Assembly (NCBI GenBank): GCA_963696405.1
Contig: CAVOJY010000006.1
Location: 868,001-932,000 of the forward strand
DNA: 64,000 nt
Reading direction: 5' to 3'
DNA from: CAVOJY01 sp963696405
GTDB taxonomy: Bacteria; Chloroflexota; Limnocylindria; Limnocylindrales; CSP1-4
The notes under the pieces were generated by a model. The model made no database searches. It was not told where the DNA came from and worked only from the letters and a program-made list of their open reading frames with translations. Positions 29,587 to 38,061 of this stretch are shown here, piece by piece; within the stretch, counting starts at the first letter, position 1; each line of letters starts with the position of its first letter. The position numbers were made by a program, and so were the translations under genes.

Positions 29587-30971
29587 TGGCCCAGTTCGTC
29601 CGTCCCTGGCGTGGAGAGCCCGGCACCGTCGGTACCGTCGCCGTCATCGGCATGGGCAAGATCGGGCTGCCGCTCGCGGCGCAGTACGCGGGCGCCGGCT
29701 GGCACGTCATCGGTGTGGACATCCAGCCGTCGGTCGTGGAGACGCTCAACACCGGGCGCGTCCACTTCGACGAGGAGCCCGGGCTCGCCGAGCGGATCGC
29801 CGCCGCCCACGCGGCAGGACTCTTCCGGGCGACCACCTCGCACGCCGACGCGACCCGGGAGTCCGACGTCGTGGTGGTCATCGTGCCGGTCATGCTGTCC
29901 GATGCGAAGGAGCCGGACTACCGGTACATCGATCCCGCGACCGAATCGGTGGCTGCCGGCCTGCACACCGGCTGCCTGGTGCTCTACGAGACGACGCTCC
30001 CGGTCGGCGACACGCGGAGCCGGTTCTGCCCGCTTCTCGAGCGGGCAAGCGGGCTGAGCTGCGGCGACCCGGACGGGGGCTTCCTTCTCGCATTCAGCCC
30101 CGAGCGGGTCTTCAGCGGGCGCATCTTCCGTGATCTCGACACGTACCCGAAGCTCGTGGGCGGGGTGGACGGGCCGAGCGGCGAGCGCGCCGTCGCTTTC
30201 TACCGGAGCGTTCTGCCGGCCGAGGCATGGCTCCTCTCCACAGCCGAGGCAGCGGAGTTCGCGAAGCTTGCCGAGACGACGTATCGCGACGTGAACATCG
30301 CCCTGGCGAACGAGTTCGCCCGCTATGCGGAACGGATGGGCGTGGACATCCAGGAGGTCATCCGGGGCTCGAACAGCCAGCCGTTCAGCCACATCCACCA
30401 GCCTGGCATCGGCGTCGGCGGCCACTGCATCCCGGTCTACCCGCACTTCCTGGTCAGCCGTGCGCCGGAGCTGGAGATCCCGGCTCTCTCCCGCCGCGTG
30501 AACGACGGCCAGGTCGGCCTCGCGGTCCAGGCGCTCCAGCGGGAGCTCGGGTCGCTCGAGGGCGTGCCCGTGCTTGTTCTCGGCCTGACGTACCGGGAAG
30601 ACGTGAAGGAGCTGGCGTACACGCGAGCCCTCCCGCTCATGGAGCGGCTCGGCGTTCACGGCGCCGAGGTCTGGGCGTGGGACCCGCTCATGTCCGATGA
30701 CGAGGTGGCGAAGACCGGCGCGAGGACGTGGCGATGGGGCGAGCCGGCCCCGTTCAAGGCGATCGTCGTGCAGACCGGCGCCCGCCGGTTCCGCGACCTC
30801 GACTTCCGCTGGTTCCCGGAGCTGGCGGTGCTCTACGACGGCCGGAACTCGATGCGCGGCGTGGTCCTGCCGGACGCCGTCCGCTACGTCGGGGTCGGCG
30901 TCCCGGATCCGCGGCAGCAGGCCCGTCCCTCGCGACATCCCGCGCCGGCCGGGAGCACCGGCCAGCGGTAG
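29586..30971 (+). CDS. UDP-N-acetylglucosamine/mannosamine 6-dehydrogenase (WbpA-like)
   Basis: A 461-residue nucleotide-sugar dehydrogenase that oxidises C6 of UDP-HexNAc to the uronate. Seen: TVAVIGMGKIGLPLAAQYAG, LLAFSPERVFSGRIFRDLDT, FAKLAETTYRDVNIALANEF and the catalytic cysteine at about residue 281 in GIGVGGHCIPVYPHF. The GVGGHCIPVYPHF form is that of UDP-HexNAc dehydrogenases (WbpA, WecC), unlike the GYGGSCLP form of the paralogue at 16.1 kb. GGAGG lies ten bases before ATG 29586. It probably performs the first step of the pathway. Confidence 0.88.
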   Translation: MAQFVRPWRGEPGTVGTVAVIGMGKIGLPLAAQYAGAGWHVIGVDIQPSVVETLNTGRVHFDEEPGLAERIAAAHAAGLFRATTSHADATRESDVVVVIVPVMLSDAKEPDYRYIDPATESVAAGLHTGCLVLYETTLPVGDTRSRFCPLLERASGLSCGDPDGGFLLAFSPERVFSGRIFRDLDTYPKLVGGVDGPSGERAVAFYRSVLPAEAWLLSTAEAAEFAKLAETTYRDVNIALANEFARYAERMGVDIQEVIRGSNSQPFSHIHQPGIGVGGHCIPVYPHFLVSRAPELEIPALSRRVNDGQVGLAVQALQRELGSLEGVPVLVLGLTYREDVKELAYTRALPLMERLGVHGAEVWAWDPLMSDDEVAKTGARTWRWGEPAPFKAIVVQTGARRFRDLDFRWFPELAVLYDGRNSMRGVVLPDAVRYVGVGVPDPRQQARPSRHPAPAGSTGQR

Positions 30972-31041
30972 GGTCGACCGGGCTGCGCGTGGCGCGACCG
31001 AATGGCAGGGCGAGTCCCGCCGGGATGAGAATGGGAGCGCC

Positions 31042-32202
31042 ATGAAGCTCGCCTGCATTGTCGGTACACGGCCCCAGATCATCAAGGCGGCCGCGCTCTG
31101 GCCGGCGCTGCGCCGGGACCATGACGCCGTGCTCATCGACACTGGCCAGCACTACGACGAGGACATGGCAGGCAGCTTCTTCGACGAGCTGAGCCTGCCG
31201 CGACCTGGCCATTCGCTGGGGGTTGGATCCGGGTCGCATGCGGCGCAGGTGGCCGCGATGATCGGGGGCCTTGAGCCCCTGCTTGACGGGGACCGCCCGG
31301 ACGGGGTCGTCGTGTTCGGGGACACGAACTCGACCCTCGCCGCCGGCCTTGTCGCCACAAAGATGGACCTGCCGCTCGCCCACGTCGAGGCGGGGCTGCG
31401 GTCGTTCGACCGGCGCATGCCCGAGGAGATCAACCGGGTGGTGGTCGATCACCTGGCCCAGTTGCTCCTTGCCCCGAACGAGAACGCGCGGGCGAACCTG
31501 CGGGCGGAGGGGATCGGCCCGGGTCTTGTCGGGAGCGGCGTGGGCTGGCCCGCAGGAAGCGAGGTCCGGGTGGAGGTGGTCGGCGACCTCATGCAGGACC
31601 TCTGCGCCGCGACCGTTCCCCGGGTGCGAGACCAGGCGTCGATCGGCACTGCCGCGCCCGCCCTGGTGGCGGCGCTCGGCCTGCGCACCGGCGAGTACCT
31701 CTTCGCCACCGTCCATCGCGCCGAGAACCGGGAGCCGGATGCGCTCGCCGGCTGGGTCGGGGTCATGGGGGCGCTCGGAGCGCCGATCGTGCTCTCGCTC
31801 CACCCCGGCACGCGGCAGGCGCTGCAGTCCTCCGGGCCCGTGCTCCCCCCGAACGTGCGCCTCGTTCCCCCGCTGGGCTACCGGACGACGCTCGCGCTCC
31901 AGCTGCACGCCGCCGCCGTCGTGACCGACTCGGGCGGGGTCCAGCGAGAGGCGGCCTGGCTGGGGACGCCGGCCCTCGTCCTGCGGGAGACGACCGAGTG
32001 GGTCGAGACGCTCGAGGAGCGGGGCGGGCGGAGCGCGCTGGTGGGACGTGACGCGGCCCGGGCGCTCGCCGCCATGGAGCGGCTGGCGCCGGCCGGAACG
32101 GCGCGGGAGAGCGCGATCAGCCGCGCGGCGACGGCCGAGGTGCCGCCCGCCGGAGCTGCCGAGGCGATCTCGGCCTCCCTCGGGTCGTGGCTGCGGCCTT
32201 GA
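31042..32202 (+). CDS. Non-hydrolysing UDP-GlcNAc 2-epimerase family (WbpI-like)
   Basis: The 386-residue protein has the epimerase GT-B fold: ACIVGTRPQIIKAAALWPAL, DTGQHYDEDMAGSFFDEL, FGDTNSTLAAGLVATKMDLP, HVEAGLRSFDRRMPEEINRV and VTDSGGVQREAAWLGTPALV. In this operon it should epimerise C2 of UDP-GlcNAc3NAcA to UDP-ManNAc3NAcA, as WbpI does; a plain WecB role cannot be excluded from sequence. GGGAG precedes ATG 31042 by five bases. The end runs into the first of three glycosyltransferases. Confidence 0.88.
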   Translation: MKLACIVGTRPQIIKAAALWPALRRDHDAVLIDTGQHYDEDMAGSFFDELSLPRPGHSLGVGSGSHAAQVAAMIGGLEPLLDGDRPDGVVVFGDTNSTLAAGLVATKMDLPLAHVEAGLRSFDRRMPEEINRVVVDHLAQLLLAPNENARANLRAEGIGPGLVGSGVGWPAGSEVRVEVVGDLMQDLCAATVPRVRDQASIGTAAPALVAALGLRTGEYLFATVHRAENREPDALAGWVGVMGALGAPIVLSLHPGTRQALQSSGPVLPPNVRLVPPLGYRTTLALQLHAAAVVTDSGGVQREAAWLGTPALVLRETTEWVETLEERGGRSALVGRDAARALAAMERLAPAGTARESAISRAATAEVPPAGAAEAISASLGSWLRP

Positions 32203-33550
32203 CCGGCGCGCCCGCTGTCTCTCCGGCCCGTCGGCTGAAGGTCGCGATCGTCGCGGCGAACACGTTCGAGTACGACTCGCGCCTGCTGCGCACGGGCCGG
32301 GCGCTCGCGGCCGACGGGCACCGGGTCACGCTCGTCGCGTTCGCCGCGCCCGGGCTCCCCGCGCGCGAGACGCTCGGGGACAGCCTCGAGGTCCGGCGGG
32401 TCCCCCTGGACCGCCGCGTCACGAGCGCGTTCCGCCCGCTGCCCCGATCTGCGCGGCGGGGGCTCGCGCGGCTGCTCGGCTTCGCGCCGGACGCCACCGC
32501 CCTTCCCCCGGCCCGGGCGCGCGGCCTCGACCGCCTGCGGGCGCCGATTCGCCGAGTCGTCGAGATCGCGGCGCACCAGCGCCGTGTCGGGCCCTGGCGC
32601 GACGCCGTCCTGCGGGCCGTGCCGGACGCCGACGTCTACCACTGCAAGGCGCTCATCGCCCTGCCCGTGGTGCGGGGCGCTGCCCGCCGGATCCGCCGCC
32701 CGCTTCGTCTACGACCTCGCGGATCTCCACACGGAGGCGGCCCGCCTCGCCCGGATGCCGGGCCCCGTGCGGTCAGCCGTCCGGCGCCGTGAGGCCGGCT
32801 GGATCCGCGACGCCGCGCTTCCTCACGGCCGTGAGCGAGGGCGTGGCGGTCGAGGCCGCGCGCCGGTTCGGCGTTTCCAGGCCCGTCGTCGTCCCGAACT
32901 GCCCGCCTGCCTGGCGTCCCCGAGGAGCCGGGCCTCCGGCCTCGACCCGCCTTCGCGACGCCACGGGGATCGCCCCCGGCCGTCCCATCGTCCTCTACCA
33001 GGGCGGGTTCAGCGTGGACCGGGGGATCGAGGAGCTCATCGCCGCGCTCGACGAACCGGCGCTGCGCGACGTCGACGCAGCGGTCGTTCTCCTCGGCTAT
33101 GGGAGACTCCGGGAGCGGCTCGGCGCCGAGGCAGAGCGCCGCCCCGGCCGCCTCTTCGTCCTCGACGCCGTCCCGCCGGGCGAGCTCCTCGACTGGACGG
33201 CGTCGGCCGACCTCGGCTACGTCGGCCAGCCGCCGCGCACCCTCAACCAGCGGCTCAACCTCGCCAACAAGCTCTTTGAGAGCATCATGGCCGGGGTTCC
33301 CGTGCTCGTCGCTGCGGAGACCGAGCACTGCCGGTTCGTGACCGCGGAGGGCGTCGGTGCGTGCTGCGACATCGAATCGCCGGCCGCCATCGCCCGGGCC
33401 GCGGCCGGCCTGCTCGGTGCGCCGGACGACGCTCGCCGGGCTCTGCGCGCGCACTGCCGGACGGTCGCCCTGGAGCGCTGGACGTGGGAGCGGCAGCAGG
33501 CCGGGCTGGTCGGCGCGTATCGTTCGCTCGCCATGGAGGTCGGGCGATGA
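32187..33550 (+). CDS. GT4-like glycosyltransferase 1 of 3 (two frameshifts)
   Basis: A GT-B transferase of about 455 residues, first of three tandem relatives. The N-terminal half has KVAIVAANTFEYDSRLLRTG and FVYDLADLHTEAARLARMPG; the C-terminal half has RPIVLYQGGFSVDRGIEELI, GYGRLRERLGAEAE and NLANKLFESIMAGVPVLVAA. Frame changes near 32695 and 32815. The start is uncertain: GTG 32187, or TTG 32199, which overlaps the previous stop as TTGA. It likely adds a sugar to the lipid-linked repeat built from the uronate supplied by the upstream enzymes. Confidence 0.8.
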
Positions 33551-34950
33551 GCCGCGTCGTCATGTTCGTCTTCAACGACTGCACCATGGACACGCGCGTC
33601 CTCCGCGAAGCGGCCACGCTCCAGGCGGCCGGCCACCGGGTCACCATCATGGCCCGGCCCCGGGACGTCCGCGCCGAGGAGGGCGAGCGCGAGACGCTCG
33701 ACAACGGGGTCGAGATCGTGCGCGTGCCCCTGCCGCAGGGATGGCGGCGCTGGTACGTGCTGGCGCGCTACCCCTGGCGGGCGCGGGGCTGGATTCGCTT
33801 CCGCCTCGCCTACGACCTCCGTCGCCCCCCGTTCGGCTTGATCGAGGCCATCGGAATCGCCGTCGCGATCCTCGTGGGGATCCCGTGGATCCTCCTCACG
33901 GCCGCCGCCTACGCCATGGAGCGGCTGCTGGCCGGCGGGACGCCGCGCCCCGGCGGAGATCTCATCGACTGGTGGGTCCGCTGGCGCTGGTCGATCCAGG
34001 GCTGGGCGCAGGCGGCTGCGCGGGCCGCTCCCGCCGCCGACGTGTACCACGGCCATGACCTGACCGGGCTCCCCGGCGCCGTCGCCGCCAGCGCGAGGAA
34101 CGGCGGCCTCGTCGTCTACGACAGCCACGAGGTGTTTCTCGAGTCGGGCTCGAACGCCCGACGGCCGCGGTGGGCCCGCGGGCTCCTCGCGCGAGATGAG
34201 CGACGCTGGACCCGGCAGGCCGCCGCCATGGTCACGGTGAACCGCGGCCTGGAGGAGGAACTGGGGCGCCGCTACCGCCCGCGCCGGACGGTCGTCGTCT
34301 ACAACTGCCCGCCGCGTTGGACGCCGCCGGAGCCACGGCCGGATCATCTCCGCCGCGCCGCCGGGATCCCGCCCGGCGCCCCGATCGTCCTCTACCACGG
34401 GGGCTTCTCGGGCGATCGCGGCCTCCTCCCGCTCGCGGAGGCGATGCGGGAACCCGGCCTCGCGCGCGCCCACCTCGTCTTCCTCGGGTTCGGCGACATG
34501 CGAAAGCGCCTCGAGCAGGAGGCGGCGGATCAGCGATACGGCGGACGGCTCCACGTGCTCCCGGGCGTGCCGCCCGACGTGCTCAACGAGTGGGTCGCCT
34601 CGGCGGATCTGGGGGCCATGCCGAACCAGCCGGCCACCCTGAACGAGCGCCTGTCCACCCCGAACAAGCTCTTCGAGAGCATCGCCGCGGGGATCCCGGT
34701 GGTCCTCTCCGATTTCCCCGAACGCCGCCGGATCGTGATGGAGGACCCGGACGGGCCGCTCGGCGCGGTGTGCGACCCGACAGAGCCGGCGGACATCGCC
34801 CGCGCGATCCGTTCGCTCATCGACCTGCCCCCGACCGAGGCCGCCGCGCTCAGGCTCCGGTGTCTGAAGGCTGCCCACGAGCGATGGAACTGGGAGACCG
34901 AGGGGGCGAAGCTCGTCGCCCTCTACGAGGACCTGGCCGGGAGCTCCTGA
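33547..34950 (+). CDS. GT4-like glycosyltransferase 2 of 3
   Basis: An intact 467-residue GT-B enzyme related to both neighbours: RVVMFVFNDCTMDTRVLREA at the start, VYDSHEVFLESGSNARRPRW, VVVYNCPPRWTPP, PIVLYHGGFSGDRGLLPLAE and STPNKLFESIAAGIPVVLSD. A hydrophobic pair of helices at about residues 95-125 (IGIAVAILVGIPWILLTAAA) is unusual for soluble GT4 enzymes and suggests membrane attachment. ATG 33547 overlaps the previous stop (ATGA) and has GGAGG seven bases upstream. Confidence 0.87.
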   Translation: MSRVVMFVFNDCTMDTRVLREAATLQAAGHRVTIMARPRDVRAEEGERETLDNGVEIVRVPLPQGWRRWYVLARYPWRARGWIRFRLAYDLRRPPFGLIEAIGIAVAILVGIPWILLTAAAYAMERLLAGGTPRPGGDLIDWWVRWRWSIQGWAQAAARAAPAADVYHGHDLTGLPGAVAASARNGGLVVYDSHEVFLESGSNARRPRWARGLLARDERRWTRQAAAMVTVNRGLEEELGRRYRPRRTVVVYNCPPRWTPPEPRPDHLRRAAGIPPGAPIVLYHGGFSGDRGLLPLAEAMREPGLARAHLVFLGFGDMRKRLEQEAADQRYGGRLHVLPGVPPDVLNEWVASADLGAMPNQPATLNERLSTPNKLFESIAAGIPVVLSDFPERRRIVMEDPDGPLGAVCDPTEPADIARAIRSLIDLPPTEAAALRLRCLKAAHERWNWETEGAKLVALYEDLAGSS

Positions 34951-36311
34951 TGGCGAAGCCGAGGGTTGCGCTCCTCTTCGGGAACACCGCGGAACACAAC
35001 TCCCGCGCCATGCGCATGGCTGCGTCGCTCGTCGAGGCGGGCAGCGAGGTTACGCTCGTCGCCCGTGCGGGCCCCGGTCTTCCGGACAGGGAGAGCCGCC
35101 ACGGGTACCGAGTCGTGCGCCTGCCTGCGCCAAGCGGGCCCCGCTGGCTTCCGGCCCCGCCGCTGCCCGGACGCGGGTCGGCCTCCGGGGTGCGCGGACC
35201 CTCCGGGGTGCGAGGACCCTCAGGGCTGCGAGGCGCCCTCCGCGAGGGACCCGGCCGGCTCGCCCAGGCCTTCCGCTTCCTCGCCCTCGCCCGCGCCTGG
35301 GCCGACGCCATCGACCGCGTCGTCGAGCCGGTCGATGCATGGCAGGCCGACGGCCTGGTCATGTTGCCGGTGGCGCTCGAGCTGCGGCGGCGCCACGGCG
35401 GCCGTGCGATCTACGACTCCCTCGAGATCCACGTCGAGAGTGGCGCCTTCGCCCGGCTGCCGGGCCCGTGGAAGCGGCTCCTCGCGCGCCGAGAACGGAC
35501 GTGGGCGCAGGACGCCGACGCGGTCATCACCGTGAGCCGGGCCTACGCGGACGTCATCGGGCCGCGGCTGGGGGTGGACCCGGTGGTCGTGATGAACTGC
35601 CCGCCGCGACCGCCCAAGGCGCCTGCGGACCCCGCGGCCGCCCCGTCCGCCGGCTCAGCCCGGCTCGCCGTTCCTGCCGCTTCCCCCGCGCTCACCCGGC
35701 CGCGCCGCTTCCACGACCTCCTCGGCCTCCCCGCGGAGACCGCGATCGTCCTCTACCACGGTTACGTCTTCCCGCACCGCGGGATCGAGCGGCTCTTCGA
35801 GGCGATCGCGCTCGTCCCCGGAGCCCACCTCGTCGTCATGGGGTTCGGCCCCCCGTTCGACGAATACGTCGCGCGTGCAGCTGCGCTCCCCCACGCGGAT
35901 CGCGTCCACGTCATCCCGGGCGTTCCGCCGGAGGAACTCAACGACTGGGTTGCCTCCGCGGACGTCGCGGCCATGCCGATCGAGGGCGACACACTCAACC
36001 ACCGCCTGACAACGCCGAACAAGCTGTTCGAGGCGATGAGCGCGGGTGTCCCGGTGGTCGCGAGCGACCTCCCGGGGATGGCGGCGATCGTCCGCGACAC
36101 CGGCGCGGGCGTTCTCTGCGACCCGGACGATCCGGCGGATATCGCCGGGAGGATCCGCTGCATCCTGGACGCGACGCCCTCCGATCGCGCGGATTTCCGC
36201 GACCGCGCCCTTGCCGCCGCCCGGGACACGTACAACTGGGAGCGCCAGGCGGAGGCGTATCTCGCGGTATACCGTCGCCTCGGCGTCATTCCCGGCGCAG
36301 ACGCTGGGTGA
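34950..36311 (+). CDS. GT4-like glycosyltransferase 3 of 3
   Basis: An intact 453-residue GT-B enzyme: RVALLFGNTAEHNSRAMRMA, IYDSLEIHVESGAFARLPGP, VVVMNCPPRPP, TAIVLYHGYVFPHRGIERLF and TTPNKLFEAMSAGVPVVASD. It carries two insertions relative to copy 2: an S-G-V-R-G-P tandem repeat near residue 80 and an Ala/Pro-rich stretch near residue 230. The start overlaps the previous stop (TGATG). It is the last gene of the operon and is convergent with the DNA ligase. Confidence 0.87.
   Translation: MAKPRVALLFGNTAEHNSRAMRMAASLVEAGSEVTLVARAGPGLPDRESRHGYRVVRLPAPSGPRWLPAPPLPGRGSASGVRGPSGVRGPSGLRGALREGPGRLAQAFRFLALARAWADAIDRVVEPVDAWQADGLVMLPVALELRRRHGGRAIYDSLEIHVESGAFARLPGPWKRLLARRERTWAQDADAVITVSRAYADVIGPRLGVDPVVVMNCPPRPPKAPADPAAAPSAGSARLAVPAASPALTRPRRFHDLLGLPAETAIVLYHGYVFPHRGIERLFEAIALVPGAHLVVMGFGPPFDEYVARAAALPHADRVHVIPGVPPEELNDWVASADVAAMPIEGDTLNHRLTTPNKLFEAMSAGVPVVASDLPGMAAIVRDTGAGVLCDPDDPADIAGRIRCILDATPSDRADFRDRALAAARDTYNWERQAEAYLAVYRRLGVIPGADAG
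35184..35237 (+). repeat. 18-bp coding tandem repeat in glycosyltransferase 3
   Basis: Three 18-base units encode S-G-V-R-G-P, S-G-V-R-G-P and S-G-L-R-G-A. Units 1 and 2 differ at one base; the third has drifted at several positions. The length is a multiple of three, so copy-number change would not break the frame. Confidence 0.7.
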
Positions 36312-36328
36312 GAGTGGGGCGGCCGAGC

Positions 36329-38032
36329 TCAGGACAGGGCGCTGCCCGCCACGAGGTGCTCCGGGCCGCCCTGCTGGCCCCGCCAGATCGTCTCGACGGC
36401 AGCCAGCGTGTCGATCTCGTCGGGTGACTTGTCCCGACGCAGGCGCGCGATCCGCGGGAAGCGAAGCGCGAACCCCGACGCGTGGCGGCCCGAGCGCATG
36501 ATCACGTCGAAGGCGACCTCCACCACGACCGACGGCTCGACCACGTGGAACCGTCCGTGCCGGCGGATGGTGTGGGCCTCGAACCAGGCGGTCATCTCGG
36601 CGATCTCGGCGTCGGTGAGGCCGCTGTACGCCTTGCCGATCGTGACCAACCCGCCGGTCGCCTCGTCGCGGACCGCGAACGTGTAGTCCGAGAGCACGCC
36701 GTGGCGCTTCCCGTGGCCGACCTCCACGCCGACCACCACGCAGTCGAGGGTCGCGAGGGCCTTCTTCATCTTCAGCCAGCCGTACCCTCGCCGCCCCGGC
36801 GAGTAGGTGCTCATCGGGTCCTTGGCCATGAGTCCCTCGTTGCGACGTGCCCGAGCCTCGGCGAATGCGGCCTCGAGCCCATCGGCCGAATCGACCGACA
36901 CCAGGTGCGAGAGGGCGAAGCGGGCGGGATCGCTCTCCGCCAGCCCCAGGCTCTCCAGCCGGCGGCGGCGTACCTCGAGCGGTTCTCGCAGCAGAGGCTC
37001 CACCTCGGCCGCGCGCGGACCGAGCGCGAGCGCATCGAAGGCAACGTAGGCGACCGGCACGTCCGCGCGGATGGACGCCGGCGGCGCCTTGCGCCCCAGC
37101 CGCCGCTGGAGCGCAAGGAAGGGGAGCACGGCGCCGTCGCGAAACGCCAAGACCTCCCCGTCGAGGATCCCGTCCCATCCCAGGCCGGCAGCTCCCTCCA
37201 CGATCTCGGGGAACTGGCCGCTCACGTCGTGGAGGTCGCGGCTGAAGAGGCGGACCTCGTCCTCTCGCCGGTGAAGCTGGGCACGGATCCCGTCGTACTT
37301 GTCCTCCACCCAGGTGACGGGTCCGAGCCGGGCCATGATCTCGGCGGCGTTCTCGGCGGGAGACGCGAGCATGAACCTGAGCGGGTGCATGAGCCGCAGG
37401 CGCGCGTCTGCCAGCCGGTCCTCGCGGGCCAGGCGCGCTGTCTCGCCGGCATCGCCGGTGAGCATGCCCGCCCACTGGACATCGGCAAGCGGCCGGTCGA
37501 ACGCCGACGCGATGGCGGCCTCCAGTAGCCCTTCCCGCAGCCCGATCCGCAGCTCGCCGGTCAGCACCTTCACGACGTACTTGGCGGTGAGGGGGTCGCA
37601 GCGCCCGAGGAGCGCCCCGAAGAGGTCGCCTTTCTGTGCGGCTCCGGAGGCGGTCTCGATCTCCGCGATCGCCCGCGATACCTCGGAGAGCGATGGTGAA
37701 AGCCCTGGCGCCGCCGCGCCCGCAGCTCGATCCGGCCGCCCGGCCAGTACGTCCGCGACGGCCGTGCCCAGGTCGGAGGAGCGATCGTAGGCTTCCCCGA
37801 GTGCCCCCGGGCCGGAACCGGAAACCCGCGCCGTGACCTCCGCGATCGTCGACCACCCCAGCCCAAGCGCGCGCTGGTCGGCCTCCGGGAACGGCCGCCC
37901 CGTGAAGTAGACCGCGGCCGCGGCAAGATCTCCTGCCGGCAGCGACCGCAGGTACTCGGCCAGGAGCCGCGTCTTCTCAGACGTGCGGGTTGTCCCGGCG
38001 ACGGCCTCGGCTACCTCGGCCCAGCGACGCAT
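36329..38032 (-). CDS. ATP-dependent DNA ligase (LigB/archaeal-eukaryotic type I-like)
   Basis: The 567-residue protein has the N-terminal DNA-binding domain, then the adenylation domain with the nucleotide lysine at about residue 245 in WVEDKYDGIRAQLHRR (motif I), DGEVLAFRDGAVLPF (motif III) and NEGLMAKDPMSTYSPGRRGY, then an OB-fold with SVVVEVAFDVIMRSGRHASG (motif V region). It seals nicks in duplex DNA with ATP. Such ligases accompany the NAD-dependent LigA in many bacteria. ATG 38032 lies six bases after a TACCAT box, so the gene seems to be transcribed alone and leaderless. Confidence 0.9.
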   Translation of the reverse strand: MRRWAEVAEAVAGTTRTSEKTRLLAEYLRSLPAGDLAAAAVYFTGRPFPEADQRALGLGWSTIAEVTARVSGSGPGALGEAYDRSSDLGTAVADVLAGRPDRAAGAAAPGLSPSLSEVSRAIAEIETASGAAQKGDLFGALLGRCDPLTAKYVVKVLTGELRIGLREGLLEAAIASAFDRPLADVQWAGMLTGDAGETARLAREDRLADARLRLMHPLRFMLASPAENAAEIMARLGPVTWVEDKYDGIRAQLHRREDEVRLFSRDLHDVSGQFPEIVEGAAGLGWDGILDGEVLAFRDGAVLPFLALQRRLGRKAPPASIRADVPVAYVAFDALALGPRAAEVEPLLREPLEVRRRRLESLGLAESDPARFALSHLVSVDSADGLEAAFAEARARRNEGLMAKDPMSTYSPGRRGYGWLKMKKALATLDCVVVGVEVGHGKRHGVLSDYTFAVRDEATGGLVTIGKAYSGLTDAEIAEMTAWFEAHTIRRHGRFHVVEPSVVVEVAFDVIMRSGRHASGFALRFPRIARLRRDKSPDEIDTLAAVETIWRGQQGGPEHLVAGSALS

Positions 38033-38038
38033 GGGAAC

Positions 38039-38044
38039 ATGGTA
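38039..38044 (-). promoter_or_regulatory. -10 box of the DNA ligase gene (leaderless)
   Basis: TACCAT on the minus strand is followed by GTTCCC and ATG 38032. The spacing of six bases equals that of the GGDEF, PAS and Fe-S carrier genes. Confidence 0.5.
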
Positions 38045-38061
38045 TTAGGGCGAGGGGCGCG

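Noticed and set aside
28551..30971. A natural fusion of Gfo/Idh oxidoreductase and UDP-HexNAc dehydrogenase
   Set aside because: Removal of one base restores a TGATG junction with a ribosome binding site, matching the other junctions of the operon.
28335..31142. A 935-codon open frame on the minus strand of the uronate operon
   Set aside because: It is antisense to genes with clear catalytic motifs; long shadows are expected at this G+C content.
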